In this document: positions 31,932 through 43,028 of the stretch, one piece after another
How positions within the stretch are numbered: the first letter of the stretch is position 1
Layout: each line of letters starts with the position of its first letter
Position numbers and translations under genes: made by a program
Notes under the pieces: model-generated
What the model was told of the DNA's origin: nothing
Databases searched by the model: none
What the model saw: the letters and a program-made list of their open reading frames with translations, nothing else
Assembly (NCBI RefSeq): GCF_002213415.1
Contig: NZ_NJGU01000002.1
Coordinates: 91,876-155,875, forward strand
Direction: 5' to 3'
DNA length: 64,000 bases
Source: Herbaspirillum robiniae
GTDB taxonomy: Bacteria > Pseudomonadota > Gammaproteobacteria > Burkholderiales > Burkholderiaceae_D

Positions 31932-32939
31932 TCAGACCGGCCACAGCGGCGGCTCGTCCATCAGCGCGATCTGCTCGCGCAGCTCCAGGATGCGGTCCTG
32001 CCAGTAGCGCTGCGTGTTGAACCACGGGAAAGCGACCGGGAACGCCGGATCGTCCCAGCGCCGCGCCAGCCACGCCGAATAATGGATCAGGCGCAGCGTG
32101 CGCAGCGCCTCGATCAGGTACAGCTCGCGCGGCTCGAACTCGCAGAAGCTCTCGTAGCCGGCCAGCAGGTCCGACAGCTGGCGCACCATCTCGCCGCGCT
32201 CGCCGGACAACAGCATCCACAGGTCCTGCACCGCCGGGCCGCTGCGGCTGTCGTCGAAATCGACAAAGTGCGGGCCGGCGTCGGTCCACAGCACGTTGCC
32301 GACATGACAATCGCCGTGCAGGCGCAGCGCCTTCACGTCGCCGGCGCGCTCGAAGCAGCGGCGCACGCCGTCCAGCGCGTGCTCTACCGTGCTCTTGTAT
32401 GCGCCCAGCACATCCATCGGGATGAAATCGTTGGCCAGCAGCCAGTCGCGCGGCTCTTCGCCGAAGGTGGCGATGTCCAGCGCGGGCCGCTCGGCGAAGG
32501 GGCGCTGCATGCCGACCGCGTGGATGCGGCCGATGAAGCGGCCCATCCATTCCAGCGTATCGGGATTGTCCAGCTCGGGCGCGCGCCCGCCGTGGCGATG
32601 AAACACCGCGAAACGAAAGCCCGCGTGGCGATGCAGCGTGGCGCCGCCCTCCAGCGCCATGGCCGGCACCACCGGCACCTCCTCGTCGGCCAGCTGCTGC
32701 GAAAAGGCGTGCTCCTCGAGGATCTGGGCGTCGCTCCAGCGCAGCGGCCGGTAGAACTTGGCGACCACCGGCGGCCCCTCTTCCATGCCGACCTGGTAGA
32801 CGCGGTTTTCATAGCTGTTCAGCGCCAGCAGGCGGCCGTCGCCTCGCAGGCCGACCGCGTCCAGGGCGTCGAGCACGGTGTCGGGCGAAAGCGTGGCGAA
32901 GGACTCGACGTCGGCGGCGGGGTGGGCTGGTTGTGTCAT
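31932..32939 (-). CDS. srkA: Stress response kinase A (RdoA/YihE-type Ser/Thr kinase)
   Basis: A 335-residue cytoplasmic kinase of the aminoglycoside-phosphotransferase fold. NSYENRVYQVG near the N terminus is a family signature and the Lys in VVAKFYRP binds ATP. The catalytic loop is LHGDCHVGNVLW and the metal-binding Asp lies in HFVDFDDSRSGPAVQDLW. E. coli SrkA is about 328 residues and counters stress-induced cell death. The start at 32939 fits the family; a longer start lacks coding character. It heads the rdoA-tag-ftsK cluster. Confidence 0.93.
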   Translation of the reverse strand: MTQPAHPAADVESFATLSPDTVLDALDAVGLRGDGRLLALNSYENRVYQVGMEEGPPVVAKFYRPLRWSDAQILEEHAFSQQLADEEVPVVPAMALEGGATLHRHAGFRFAVFHRHGGRAPELDNPDTLEWMGRFIGRIHAVGMQRPFAERPALDIATFGEEPRDWLLANDFIPMDVLGAYKSTVEHALDGVRRCFERAGDVKALRLHGDCHVGNVLWTDAGPHFVDFDDSRSGPAVQDLWMLLSGERGEMVRQLSDLLAGYESFCEFEPRELYLIEALRTLRLIHYSAWLARRWDDPAFPVAFPWFNTQRYWQDRILELREQIALMDEPPLWPV

Positions 32940-33072
32940 CCCGGTATTGTACTGTCGGCGGGCCCGGGCCAGCACGCCGGCGATGAGCTTATGGCATGGC
33001 AACGCTGACAATGCTCGCGCCACTGGCCGAATCCCTTTAAACTTCTGCTTTTAGCGTCACCAATTGGACATC

Positions 33073-33768
33073 ATGCACCTCGACCAGCCCCTTTCCGATC
33101 AAGAGTTCGACGAACTCGACGATTTCCTCCTGTCCGACCGCTGCGCCGACGACGTCATGACCATGGACACGCTGCATGGCTACCTGACCGCGCTGGCCAT
33201 CGGCCCGCAGGAAGTGCTGATGGCCGAATGGCTGCCGCGCGTCTGGGGCAGCCGCCCGGAAGACACGCCCAAGTTCAAGAACGGCAAGGAAGCCGAGCGC
33301 ATCAGCAGCCTGATCGCGCGCACCATGAACGAGATCGCCATCACCTTCGAGGTGGCGCCCAAGGAGTACGAGCCGCTGTTCTGCGAACGCGAGCACGAAG
33401 GCAAGCCGCTGCTGGACGCCGAGGCCTGGGCCTGGGGCTTCTGGGAAGGCATCCAGCTGCGCGCCCAGCAATGGGACGAGATCTTCCACTCCGACCTGGC
33501 GCCGCTGCTGCGCCCGATCTACCTGCTCGGCGCCGACGAGCTGGAGGAAGAAGAAACCAAGCTGATCGACGATCCGGTCAAGACCCACAAGCTGGCCATC
33601 GAAATCGAATCGGCCATTCCGCACATCCACCGCTACTGGGCGCCCAAGCGTAAGTCGGCGGTGGAACAGGTGCAGCGCGACGCACCCAAGGTCGGCCGCA
33701 ACGATCCCTGCCCTTGCGGCAGCGGCAAGAAGTACAAGAAATGCTGCGGGGCTGACGGCGAGGAGTAA
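33073..33768 (+). CDS. UPF0149 (YecA/YgfB-type) protein with C-terminal SEC-C zinc motif
   Basis: A 231-residue protein. Residues about 10-175 are the helical UPF0149 domain ([20 protein letters not shown], then [23 protein letters not shown]). The C terminus carries a SEC-C zinc finger, [19 protein letters not shown], like that at the end of SecA, suggesting contact with the translocase or ribosome. ATG 33073 is preferred over the TTG at 33064. E. coli YecA has the same arrangement; its function is not settled. Divergent from the rdoA cluster. Confidence 0.9.
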   Translation: MHLDQPLSDQEFDELDDFLLSDRCADDVMTMDTLHGYLTALAIGPQEVLMAEWLPRVWGSRPEDTPKFKNGKEAERISSLIARTMNEIAITFEVAPKEYEPLFCEREHEGKPLLDAEAWAWGFWEGIQLRAQQWDEIFHSDLAPLLRPIYLLGADELEEEETKLIDDPVKTHKLAIEIESAIPHIHRYWAPKRKSAVEQVQRDAPKVGRNDPCPCGSGKKYKKCCGADGEE

Positions 33769-33800
33769 GCAGATCCTCGCGCTTGCCTGAACGCATGCGC

Positions 33801-33940
33801 GGTGCGACGAACGACACTGGATCCCGGCCTGCGCCGGGATGACGGTGAAAAATTCAAGCGCATGCACGTCTTCTCACCGTTCTCCTCACCGCCTACCCGT
33901 CGTCCTGACGAAAGTCAGGACCCGGCGACGTTCGGCGCAC
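33801..33940. repeat. REPIN-like doublet, copy 3
   Basis: A reverse copy of the palindromic repeat at 33801-33845 (stem CCCGGC/GCCGGG with a TGC loop variant) faces a forward copy at 33896-33940. The forward copy is also the first unit of the tandem array that follows. Confidence 0.8.
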
Positions 33941-34582
33941 CTCTCCAGCGCCTGTTGAGCGAAACGACCGATGTCTGCTCCCGCCCTGTGCCGGATGACG
34001 GAGATTGATTCAACAACCTGCACGCCTCCCCACCGCCTACCCGTCGTCCTGACGAAAGTCAGGACCCAGCGGCGTTCGGCGCACCTCTCCAGCGCCTGTT
34101 GAGCGAAACGACCGATGTCCGCTCCCGCCCTGCGCCGGGATGACGGAGATTGATTCAACAACCTGCACGCCTCCCCACCACCTACCCGTCGTCCTGACGA
34201 AAGTCAGGACCCAGCGGCGTTCGGCGCACCTCTCCAACGCCTGTTGAGCGAAACGACCGATGCCCGCCCCCGCCCTGTGCCGGGACGACGGAGATTGATT
34301 CAACAGCCTGCACGCCTCCCCAGCACCGCCCCGTCGTCCTGACGAAAGTCAGGACTCAGCGGCGTTCGGCGCGCCTCTCCAATGCATGTTGAGCGAAACG
34401 GCCGATACCCGCTCCCGCTCTGCGCCGGGATGACGGAGATTGATTCAACAACCTGCACGCCTCCCCACCACCGCCCCGTCGTCCTGACGAAAGTCAGGAC
34501 CCAGCGGCGTTCGGCGCACCTCTCCAACGCCTGTTGAGCGCAACGAGCAATTCCCGAACCTGCGCTGCGCCGGAATGACGAG
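33896..34582. repeat. Tandem array of five 145-bp units derived from the palindromic repeat
   Basis: The marker CCGTCGTCCTGACGAAAG begins at 33897, 34041, 34186, 34331 and 34476, giving periods of 144, 145, 145 and 145. Each unit contains a full forward repeat, a linker with CTGTTGAGCGAAACGA, a remnant of a reverse repeat (GCGCCGGGATGACGG) and a spacer. Units differ by scattered substitutions. It fills the gap between the SEC-C gene and orn; the open frames in it repeat with the DNA period and are not genes. Confidence 0.93.
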
Positions 34583-34597
34583 AAAACGGTAAGGCTC

Positions 34598-34640
34598 AAA
34601 AAAAGAAAACGGCGCGCCGGTTCACACCGTCGCGCCGTTT
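34598..34640 (-). terminator. Intrinsic terminator of orn
   Basis: Stem AAACGGCGCG/CGCGCCGTTT (34607-34616 with 34631-34640); on the minus strand it is followed by a T-rich run (34605-34598). Confidence 0.9.
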
Positions 34641-34679
34641 CTCATCGGCAGCGAAGCCCTTGGCCTCGCCCTCCCCGCC

Positions 34680-35273
34680 TCACTCCTTGATGAAGTGCTC
34701 GCGGTAATACTTCAGCTCTTCGATCGACTCGACGATGTCGGCCAGCGCCGTGTGCATCTGGCGCTTCTTGAAGCCGGTGGAGATTTCCGGCTTCCAGCGC
34801 TTGCACAGTTCTTTCAGCGTGGAAACGTCGAGGTTGCGGTAGTGGAAGAATTCTTCCAGCTTGGGCATGCCGCGCACCATGAAGCGGCGGTCCTGGCAGA
34901 TCGAGTTGCCGCACATCGGCGACTTGCCGGCCGGCACGTATTTCTTCAGGAATTCGATCAGCACTTTCTCGGCCTCGGCCTCGGTGATGGTCGACGCCTT
35001 GACGCGGTCGATCAGGCCGGAGCGGCCGTGGGTGCCCTTGTTCCAGGCGTCCATGCCGTCCAGGATTTCGTCGGACTGGTGGATCGCCATGACCGGGCCT
35101 TCGCCCAGCACGTTGAGCTGGGAGTCGGTGACCACCACGGCGACTTCGATGATGCGGTCGTTGTCGGGATCCAGGCCGGTCATTTCCATATCAACCCAGA
35201 CCAGGTTCATTTCATTGGGACGAAGCGGTACGGCTGGGGCTTGCCCGGCGTTGGCGTCGGCTGCTTGTGACAT
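34680..35273 (-). CDS. orn: Oligoribonuclease
   Basis: A 197-residue 3'-5' exonuclease that degrades two- to five-base RNA fragments, including pGpG from cyclic di-GMP turnover. DEDDh motifs are intact: [11 protein letters not shown] (Asp, Glu), the central Asp region [12 protein letters not shown], and [14 protein letters not shown] with the catalytic His and final Asp. The N terminus (about 20 residues, Ala/Gln/Pro) is longer than in E. coli Orn, and the alternative start in [13 protein letters not shown], near 35210, would give the usual length. Divergent from the M48 protease gene. Confidence 0.95.
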   Translation of the reverse strand: MSQAADANAGQAPAVPLRPNEMNLVWVDMEMTGLDPDNDRIIEVAVVVTDSQLNVLGEGPVMAIHQSDEILDGMDAWNKGTHGRSGLIDRVKASTITEAEAEKVLIEFLKKYVPAGKSPMCGNSICQDRRFMVRGMPKLEEFFHYRNLDVSTLKELCKRWKPEISTGFKKRQMHTALADIVESIEELKYYREHFIKE

Positions 35274-35455
35274 AATTCTTCCTTATTGATGCAGAGAGCG
35301 ATGCGCCCTTCTTCAGTTTGTTCGTTCGCTTGCTTGCGCTTGCTATCCGGGATCCTGCTGTTTGATGGATCGTCCTGCTGCGCAGCGCCGCCGCCGGAAG
35401 TCCTCGGGACAGCGGGCCGGGCATGGAACCTCCGCCATTTTCGCACAGGGAAAGA

Positions 35456-36733
35456 ATGTCTTCACTCACGTTTTCGGTTTTGTTCGTCGGCTTTTTGGCC
35501 GCCAGCCTGCTGGTTCGCTTCTGGCTGGCATCGCGCCACATTCGCCATGTGCTGGCGCACCGCGCCGCGGTGCCGGCCGAATTCGCCGAAAAGATCCCGC
35601 TGTCGGCCCACCAGAAGGCGGCCGACTACACCGTCGCGCGCACCAAGTTCGGCCTGGTGACGCTGCTGGTCAATGCCGCCGTGCTGATCGCCTTCACCCT
35701 GCTGGGCGGCCTGCAATGGTTGTCGGGACTGGTCCTGGGCTGGACCGGCGGCCCCGGCATGGTGTACCAGATCGGCTTGGTGGCGGCCTTCGGCATCATC
35801 TCCGGCCTGGTCGACCTGCCCTTCGACTATTACCGCCAGTTCAAACTGGAAACCCGCTTCGGCTTCAACAAGATGACGCGCGCGCTGTTCTTCAGCGACA
35901 TGATCAAGCAATCGCTGGTGGGCGCGGTGATCGGCCTGCCGCTGCTGTGGGTGGTGCTGGCGCTGATGGACAAGGCCGGCGCGCTGTGGTGGCTGTACGC
36001 CTGGATCGTGCTGTGCGCCTTCCAGCTGCTGATGCTGGTGATCTACCCCAGCTTCATCGCGCCGCTGTTCAACAAGTTCACCGCGCTGGACGACGACGGC
36101 CTGCGCAGCCGCATCGAAGGCCTGATGACCCGCGTGGGCTTCGCCTCCAAGGGCCTGTTCGTGATGGACGGCTCCAAGCGCAGCGCGCACGGCAACGCGT
36201 ATTTCTCCGGCTTCGGCTCGGGCAAGCGCATCGTGTTCTTCGACACCCTGCTGGCGCGCCTGGCACCGCATGAGATCGAGGCAGTGCTGGCGCACGAGCT
36301 AGGCCACTTCAAGCTCAAGCACATCGTCAAGCGCGTGGTCGTGATGTTTGCCATCTCGCTGGGATTCCTGGCGCTGCTGGGCTACCTGAAAGGCCAGGTC
36401 TGGTTCTACACCGGCCTGGGCGTGAACCCGCTGCTGTTCGGCAGCAACGACGCCATGGCGCTGATCCTGTTCATGCTGGCGCTGCCGATCTTCACCTTCC
36501 TGCTCTCGCCGCTGTCCTCGCTGACTTCGCGCAAGCACGAGTTCGAGGCCGACGCCTTCGCCGCCCAATACACCAATGCGCAGGACCTGGTCTCGGCGCT
36601 GGTCAAGCTCTACGAAGACAATGCCTCGACCCTGACGCCCGATCCGCTGCACTCGGCCTTCTACGATTCGCATCCGCCCGCCGCCCTGCGCATCGGCAGG
36701 CTCAACCTGGCGCAAGGCGCCTCGGGCCACTGA
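35456..36733 (+). CDS. M48-family zinc metallopeptidase (Ste24-like integral membrane protease)
   Basis: A 425-residue membrane protease. About seven hydrophobic segments are visible, with the catalytic site AVLAHELGHFKLKH near residue 278 (HExxH) and the third zinc ligand Glu in SRKHEFEADAFAAQYT. The N-terminal part (ETRFGFNKMT, then LPFDYYRQFKLE) is typical of bacterial Ste24/CAAX prenyl protease homologues. Bacteria lack prenylated substrates of the eukaryotic type, so a membrane quality-control role is likelier. The start at 35456 has an AGGGAAAGA site. phhB follows after 87 bases. Confidence 0.93.
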   Translation: MSSLTFSVLFVGFLAASLLVRFWLASRHIRHVLAHRAAVPAEFAEKIPLSAHQKAADYTVARTKFGLVTLLVNAAVLIAFTLLGGLQWLSGLVLGWTGGPGMVYQIGLVAAFGIISGLVDLPFDYYRQFKLETRFGFNKMTRALFFSDMIKQSLVGAVIGLPLLWVVLALMDKAGALWWLYAWIVLCAFQLLMLVIYPSFIAPLFNKFTALDDDGLRSRIEGLMTRVGFASKGLFVMDGSKRSAHGNAYFSGFGSGKRIVFFDTLLARLAPHEIEAVLAHELGHFKLKHIVKRVVVMFAISLGFLALLGYLKGQVWFYTGLGVNPLLFGSNDAMALILFMLALPIFTFLLSPLSSLTSRKHEFEADAFAAQYTNAQDLVSALVKLYEDNASTLTPDPLHSAFYDSHPPAALRIGRLNLAQGASGH

Positions 36734-36820
36734 ACGGCCCAACCATGAACAAGCGCCGGCTGCGGCTGTCCACCTCGATACAGGTGCAACACAGACCGCA
36801 ACCGGACCAAGGAGAACCCC

Positions 36821-37174
36821 ATGAGCATCACCGCTAACACCCTCGCCGCAGGCCGCTGCAACCACCAGACCACCGCGCTTGACGAAGCCGGCATCAAGGA
36901 AAACCTGGCCGCCCTGCCCGACTGGAAGATCGACGGCGGCAAGCTGTCCCGCGCCTTCGACTTCAAGGACTATTACCAGACCCTGGCCTTCGTCAACGCC
37001 ATCGCCTGGGTGATCCACGCCGAAGACCACCACCCCGACCTGGCAGTGAGCTACAACCGCTGCGGCGTGAAGTTCGACACCCACAGCGTGAACAACGGCA
37101 AGGGCGGCTTGTCCGTCAACGACTTCATCTGCGCGGCCAAGGTCGACGCGATCTTCGCCCAGCGCGCATCCTGA
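36821..37174 (+). CDS. phhB: Pterin-4a-carbinolamine dehydratase
   Basis: A 117-residue enzyme that recycles the pterin cofactor of phenylalanine hydroxylase by dehydrating 4a-hydroxytetrahydrobiopterin. The family signature is complete: [19 protein letters not shown] then [10 protein letters not shown] good AAGGAGA ribosome binding site precedes ATG 36821. No phenylalanine hydroxylase gene is adjacent. Its stop overlaps the rsgA start in ATGA, so the two are translationally coupled. Confidence 0.95.
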   Translation: MSITANTLAAGRCNHQTTALDEAGIKENLAALPDWKIDGGKLSRAFDFKDYYQTLAFVNAIAWVIHAEDHHPDLAVSYNRCGVKFDTHSVNNGKGGLSVNDFICAAKVDAIFAQRAS

Positions 37175-38106
37175 TGGCATCGAAGAAACCCCACGCCGCG
37201 CCGCGCCAGGCGGCCGGCGCACTCGAATCCGGCCTGGTGATTGCCGCCCACGGGCGGCATTATCTTGTCCAGGCCGGCGAGCAGAAACTGCAATGCGTCA
37301 CGCGCGGCAAGAAGAGCGACGTCTCCGTCGGCGACCGCATCCGCTTCGCCCGCACCTCCCCCAACCAGGGCGTGGTGGAGTCCATCGACGAGCGCAAGAC
37401 CCTGCTGTACCGCTCCGACCAGTACAAGTCCAAGCTGCTGGCGGCCAACGTCGACCAGCTCTTCATCGTGGTGGCGACCGAACCCAGCTTCTCGGACGAC
37501 CTGGTGTCGCGCTCGCTGGTGGCGGCCGAGTCGGCCGGCGTGTCGGCGCACCTGATCCTGAACAAGACCGACATCGAAGAAGCGCTGCCCAAGACGCGCG
37601 AGCGCCTGCAGGTCTATGCGCGCCTGGGTTATCCGGTGCACGAGGTGTCGGCCACCGCACGTCCTGACGAAACCCGCGCGGCCTTCCTGCCGCTGCTGGC
37701 GGGCAAGAGCACCATCCTGATCGGCCAGTCGGGCATGGGCAAGTCTTCGCTGATCAACCTCATCATCCCGGACGCCGACATCGCCGTGCGCGAGATTTCG
37801 GCCGCGCTCGACACCGGCAAGCACACCACCACCTTCACCCGCCTGTACCAGATGGATGAAGCGACCAGCATCATCGATTCGCCGGGCTTCCAGGAGTTCG
37901 GCCTGTACCAGCTCTCCGAAGGCATGCTGGAACGGGCCTTCCGCGACTTCACGCCCTACCTCGGCAAATGCCGCTTCTACAACTGCCACCACCTGAGCGA
38001 ACCGGGCTGCGCGGTGCTGGAGGCGGTGCAGTCGGGCGAAATCGCCGGGCTGCGGCACCAGTTGTATGCGCAGCTGGTGCATGAGTCGTCGCAGACCTTG
38101 TATTGA
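37174..38106 (+). CDS. rsgA: Ribosome small subunit-dependent GTPase A
   Basis: A 310-residue circularly permuted GTPase that acts late in 30S subunit assembly. An N-terminal OB fold ([20 protein letters not shown]) precedes the G domain, where G4 (LNKTD) comes before G1 ([13 protein letters not shown], about 185-197) and G3 ([10 protein letters not shown]), the permuted order typical of the family. The C-terminal zinc domain has [16 protein letters not shown] with the Cys-Cys-His-Cys ligands. It overlaps phhB by one codon. Confidence 0.97.
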   Translation: MASKKPHAAPRQAAGALESGLVIAAHGRHYLVQAGEQKLQCVTRGKKSDVSVGDRIRFARTSPNQGVVESIDERKTLLYRSDQYKSKLLAANVDQLFIVVATEPSFSDDLVSRSLVAAESAGVSAHLILNKTDIEEALPKTRERLQVYARLGYPVHEVSATARPDETRAAFLPLLAGKSTILIGQSGMGKSSLINLIIPDADIAVREISAALDTGKHTTTFTRLYQMDEATSIIDSPGFQEFGLYQLSEGMLERAFRDFTPYLGKCRFYNCHHLSEPGCAVLEAVQSGEIAGLRHQLYAQLVHESSQTLY

Positions 38107-38162
38107 GCGAACGCCTCCCCATCCATCCTGGGGCGCCCGGCTGACGCCCTTCAATCCAAGCA

Positions 38163-38193
38163 AAAAAGCCATCCGGAACGCGGATGGCTTTTT
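38163..38193. terminator. Bidirectional intrinsic terminator between rsgA and the siderophore receptor gene
   Basis: A 13-bp stem AAAAAGCCATCCG and its complement (38163-38175 with 38181-38193, 5-base loop), with A and T runs on both sides. It serves both convergent genes. Confidence 0.92.
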
Positions 38194-38211
38194 CACTTCA
38201 GGACCCGTGCA

Positions 38212-40371
38212 TCAGAACTTGTACGATGCCGACAAGAAGGCGCTTCGAGGTGTGCCCGGCATGATTTGCCCCAGGCCTGTACCGCTTGCATAGTATTTCT
38301 TGTCAAAAAGATTGGTGACGGCGAGAATCACCTCCACCTTCGGGAAACGATAGCCTAGCTTGCCATCCCAACGGGTGTAGCCGGGCAGCGCGAGCAAATT
38401 GTCGCGATCGACATAACGACTGCCTTCATAGACCAACCCCGTCTCGGCAAAGAAGCCCTGCGCCGGCGCGTAGCTCACAAAAACGTTGCCGTTCTGTTTC
38501 GCCACCCCGATGGATTGCTTGCCCTTGTATCTGCTCTCCGAACGATGTGTCTCGACGACCTTGGCATTTTGCAGCGAGAACCCGCTGCGCAAGAACCAGT
38601 CTCGCGCCAGTTCGCCATTGATGCTCAACTCCACGCCGCGATTGCGCTCAAGCCCGTTCAGCACATACATGTCTGGGCTGCTGGAGACTTGAACCCGTCG
38701 GTTGTAGAGATCGAGCTGGAATATCGACAACGTCGAGCTGATTTTCTTGCCTAGCCAATCGCTCTTCACACCTACCTCATACTGGCGACTGTATTGCGGC
38801 CCGAAATCGCTGTCCTGGCGTGAAGCGGCTGACGACATTCCCATCAACTCGCCGCCGAAAGGCGAAAAGTTCTTGCTGTAAGAGAGGTAGAAACTGTGAT
38901 CGCTGACAGGCGACCATACCAGTCCCGCACGCGGACTCAACACGGACGGCGTAGAGCGGCGGACTTCGCCTCGGGTAATCCTCGAGTCGATGCGAAGCGA
39001 ACGATAGTCGACCTCATAACTATCCCAACGAACTCCCGCCAGCAAGCTCAGTTCCTGCGTCAGTTTGATCAGATCCTGAGCATAGGCGGAATATGAACTC
39101 GCCTCATAGGTACCGCGCGAGTCGAACTGAAGCGTCCCGTTGGCATCGGATCTGTTATTCGGGGTCATCACCGAAATAGGGCTCGCGAGATAGGAGCGCA
39201 ACCTCGAATCCCGGTTCTGCTTGCCGTACTCCAGGCCGACCAGCACTTGATGCCCCATCGCGCCGGTATTGAACTTCCCCTCCAGTTCGAGATTCGTCTG
39301 AAGATTGCGTTGAAGCAGATCCTGCTTGAACCGGGAGCGTCCGGCCGTATAGTTGGGAAACGTCCCGGTTCCGGCACCGCTTACATAGGTGTTGTCAAAA
39401 GAGCTGTCGACATTGAGCAGGTTGATCACATGACGCAGCTGCCAATCGGCGTCGAGATTGTGCGTAAAAGTGGAACGCAGTCGGGCATTGATGTCTTTGA
39501 TGTTGTCGCGTCCGAATTGCCCGTAAGTCTTGTCCATGGAAGCTGGCGGAAGAATGAACCCGCCTCCGGTCCTGGCGACAGCCGGCATGCCGCGATCGGG
39601 TACGCGTTCAAACTCTCCATATTCAGCCTGCAGCAGCCAGCTGCTGGTTTTGTTATCCCACTTCACCGAGGGTGCAAGATATTGCCGTGTGCTGTTGACG
39701 CCGTTGCGGAAGCTTCCTGCGTATTCGCGACCGGCGTTGATCCGTACCGCCCACTCGTCGCTGATGACACGATTGATATCGACGGAGCCCCCCGTGCGAC
39801 CATAGCTGCCGGCGAACAGGCTGGCGCTGCTGACGACATCCTGACCGGGCTGCTTGCTGATGCGATTGATCACGCCACCACCGCTGCCGCGTCCGTAGAG
39901 CACCGCAGCCGGTCCTTTCAGGATCTCGACGCGCTCGATATTGCCGAGTCCCCGGATGTATTGCATGTCGTCCCGGATGCCATCCAGCATCATGTCGCTC
40001 AAGGCTGAAAAACCGCGGATCTTGTAAACGTCAAAGCGCGTGTCCGATGCATTCGACACGCCGGGGACGCCGACAAGCACTCCTGCCAGGTCGCGCGCGC
40101 CATAAGAAACCGCCTCCTCCACCTTGATGCTGTTGATGCTTTGGGGAATCTCGCGATCACTCAGGCTGCTCTTGGTTGCGGTGCTGACGACCGAAGTCCG
40201 CGGATCGTAATGACTGCGCTCACCACGCACCTCGACGGCGGGCAGCTTGTCCTTTTCCTTGTCGTCGCCGTCCTCGGCGGCATACAGCGGCATTGAAGTG
40301 AAGGCGGCACACAGCGCCAGTGGCAGCGTGCGCATGCGCGTACGCCGGAAAACGAAGCGGGAAGAAGACAT
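38212..40371 (-). CDS. TonB-dependent siderophore receptor
   Basis: A 719-residue outer-membrane receptor for ferric siderophores. A signal peptide covers about residues 1-31 (cleavage near LYA-AED). A TonB-box-like LPAVEVRG is at about 43-50. The plug domain (about 60-190) has IPQSINSIKVEE, KIRGFSALSDMMLDGIRDD and VEILKGPAAVLYGRGSGGG, all family hallmarks. A 22-strand barrel follows and ends in the aromatic SYKF. There is no N-terminal STN extension, so it is not of the FecA signalling type. Base composition is visibly lower in GC than neighbouring genes, suggesting acquisition. A Fur-box-like site lies 45 bases upstream of the start. The ligand is unknown. Confidence 0.93.
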   Translation of the reverse strand: MSSSRFVFRRTRMRTLPLALCAAFTSMPLYAAEDGDDKEKDKLPAVEVRGERSHYDPRTSVVSTATKSSLSDREIPQSINSIKVEEAVSYGARDLAGVLVGVPGVSNASDTRFDVYKIRGFSALSDMMLDGIRDDMQYIRGLGNIERVEILKGPAAVLYGRGSGGGVINRISKQPGQDVVSSASLFAGSYGRTGGSVDINRVISDEWAVRINAGREYAGSFRNGVNSTRQYLAPSVKWDNKTSSWLLQAEYGEFERVPDRGMPAVARTGGGFILPPASMDKTYGQFGRDNIKDINARLRSTFTHNLDADWQLRHVINLLNVDSSFDNTYVSGAGTGTFPNYTAGRSRFKQDLLQRNLQTNLELEGKFNTGAMGHQVLVGLEYGKQNRDSRLRSYLASPISVMTPNNRSDANGTLQFDSRGTYEASSYSAYAQDLIKLTQELSLLAGVRWDSYEVDYRSLRIDSRITRGEVRRSTPSVLSPRAGLVWSPVSDHSFYLSYSKNFSPFGGELMGMSSAASRQDSDFGPQYSRQYEVGVKSDWLGKKISSTLSIFQLDLYNRRVQVSSSPDMYVLNGLERNRGVELSINGELARDWFLRSGFSLQNAKVVETHRSESRYKGKQSIGVAKQNGNVFVSYAPAQGFFAETGLVYEGSRYVDRDNLLALPGYTRWDGKLGYRFPKVEVILAVTNLFDKKYYASGTGLGQIMPGTPRSAFLSASYKF

Positions 40372-40415
40372 GTCAAACCAACCTGTAACGAAAACGGAGC
40401 GCAATTCTAGGTTGG

Positions 40416-40438
40416 CAAATGAGAGCGATTCGCATCGG
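40416..40438. promoter_or_regulatory. Candidate Fur box upstream of the siderophore receptor gene
   Basis: The sequence AAATGAGAGCGATTCGCAT in this interval resembles the AAATGAGAATnATTCGCATT form of the proteobacterial Fur operator, differing mainly in the centre. Position, just upstream of an iron-siderophore receptor start (40371), supports repression by Fur under iron-replete conditions. Confidence 0.7.
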
Positions 40439-40634
40439 TATCGCCCGCGAATGCGGATATCGGCGATTAATCGCAATTCATGCGGAGCCACGTCGTAAAG
40501 CAGCGTAGACTGACCCGGCACGATGTCTAATAGTTTTTCTTTTGACATCGCCGCCGCGACTGCGGCTGGGCTGCGGCTTGCCGCAGGCTTTCTTCCGGGC
40601 AACCCCTGTGGGTATCTTTTTGCCCCGAATCCCT

Positions 40635-40640
40635 TATAAT
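40635..40640 (+). promoter_or_regulatory. Likely -10 element of the argF promoter
   Basis: A consensus TATAAT stands 55 bases before the argF start; a matching -35 is weak. Confidence 0.45.
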
Positions 40641-40694
40641 CTAAGCAGTTATAACGATCGGCGGCAGGCGCCACGCTGGCCGCCGTTTTCATTT

Positions 40695-41609
40695 ATGGCA
40701 ATCAAACACTACCTTCAGTTTTCCGACTTTACGCTTGATGAATACGAATACGTGATCGAACGTTCTCGTGTGATCAAACGTAAGTTCAAGAATTACGAAC
40801 CCCACCATACGCTGGCCGACCGTACGCTGGTGATGGTGTTCGAGAAGAATTCGACCCGTACCCGCCTGTCCTTCGAGGCTGGCATGCACCAGATGGGCGG
40901 CGCCGCGATCTACCTGAACACGCGCGACAGCCAGCTGGGCCGCGGCGAGCCGGTGGAAGATGCGGCGCAGGTGATGTCGCGCATGTGCGACGTCATCATG
41001 ATCCGCACCTACGGCCAGGAAATCATCGAGCGCTTCGCCGCATATTCGCGCGTGCCGGTGATCAACGGCCTGACCAACGAGCAGCATCCCTGCCAGGTGC
41101 TGGCCGACGTGTTCACCTTCATCGAGCACCGCGGCTCCATCCAGGGCAAGATCGTGGCCTGGATCGGCGACGCCAACAACATGCTCTACTCGTGGCTGCA
41201 GGCGGCCGAGGTGTTCGGCTTCCACGTCAACGTCTCCACGCCCAAGGGCTACGACATCGATCCGGCGCAGGTGACGCCCGGCAACAAGAACTACACCTTC
41301 TTCGCCAACCCGGCCGACGCCTGCCAGGACGCCGACCTGGTCACCACCGACGTGTGGACCAGCATGGGCTACGAAGACGAGAACGCCGCCCGCCTGAAGG
41401 CCTTCGACGGCTGGATCGTGGACGGCCCCAAGATGGCGCGCGCCAAGAAGGACGCCCTCTTCATGCACTGCCTGCCGGCGCACCGCGGCGAGGAAGTCGC
41501 CGCCGAAGTCATCGACGGCCCGCAGTCGGTGGTCTGGGACGAGGCAGAGAACCGCCTGCATGTCCAGAAGGCCCTGCTCGAATACCTGGTGCACGGCAAG
41601 TTCGACTGA
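40695..41609 (+). CDS. argF: Ornithine carbamoyltransferase
   Basis: A 304-residue cytoplasmic enzyme that makes citrulline from ornithine and carbamoyl phosphate. Carbamoyl-phosphate-binding STRTR is at 53-57 and the H-P-Q loop lies in NEQHPCQVLADVFT. The ornithine-binding catalytic motif HCLPAHRGEE is near residue 260. Upstream in-frame codons from 40542 lack coding character and span the promoter, so ATG 40695 is chosen. argG follows after 48 bases, forming an arginine-synthesis pair. Confidence 0.97.
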   Translation: MAIKHYLQFSDFTLDEYEYVIERSRVIKRKFKNYEPHHTLADRTLVMVFEKNSTRTRLSFEAGMHQMGGAAIYLNTRDSQLGRGEPVEDAAQVMSRMCDVIMIRTYGQEIIERFAAYSRVPVINGLTNEQHPCQVLADVFTFIEHRGSIQGKIVAWIGDANNMLYSWLQAAEVFGFHVNVSTPKGYDIDPAQVTPGNKNYTFFANPADACQDADLVTTDVWTSMGYEDENAARLKAFDGWIVDGPKMARAKKDALFMHCLPAHRGEEVAAEVIDGPQSVVWDEAENRLHVQKALLEYLVHGKFD

Positions 41610-42992
<1,383 letters not shown>

Positions 42993-43028
42993 GCAACCTC
43001 AACCAAAGATCTGCCTGAAAGAATTTTG

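Larger units (their letters stand above)
40372..40694. other. Divergent receptor/argF intergenic region
   Basis: A 323-base gap holding the Fur-box-like site (40416-40438), a CTGCGGC/GCCGCAG hairpin (40571-40586) of unclear role, and the argF -10 element. No gene seen. Confidence 0.5.

Noticed and set aside
33896..34582. Possible CRISPR array
   Set aside because: Units are 145 bp and repeated throughout, with no short repeats separated by unique spacers and no cas genes nearby.
33886..34599. Series of 88-99 residue minus-strand frames with repeated sequence
   Set aside because: They are the same frame recurring in each 145-bp tandem unit, with no ribosome binding site; repeat DNA, not paralogous genes.
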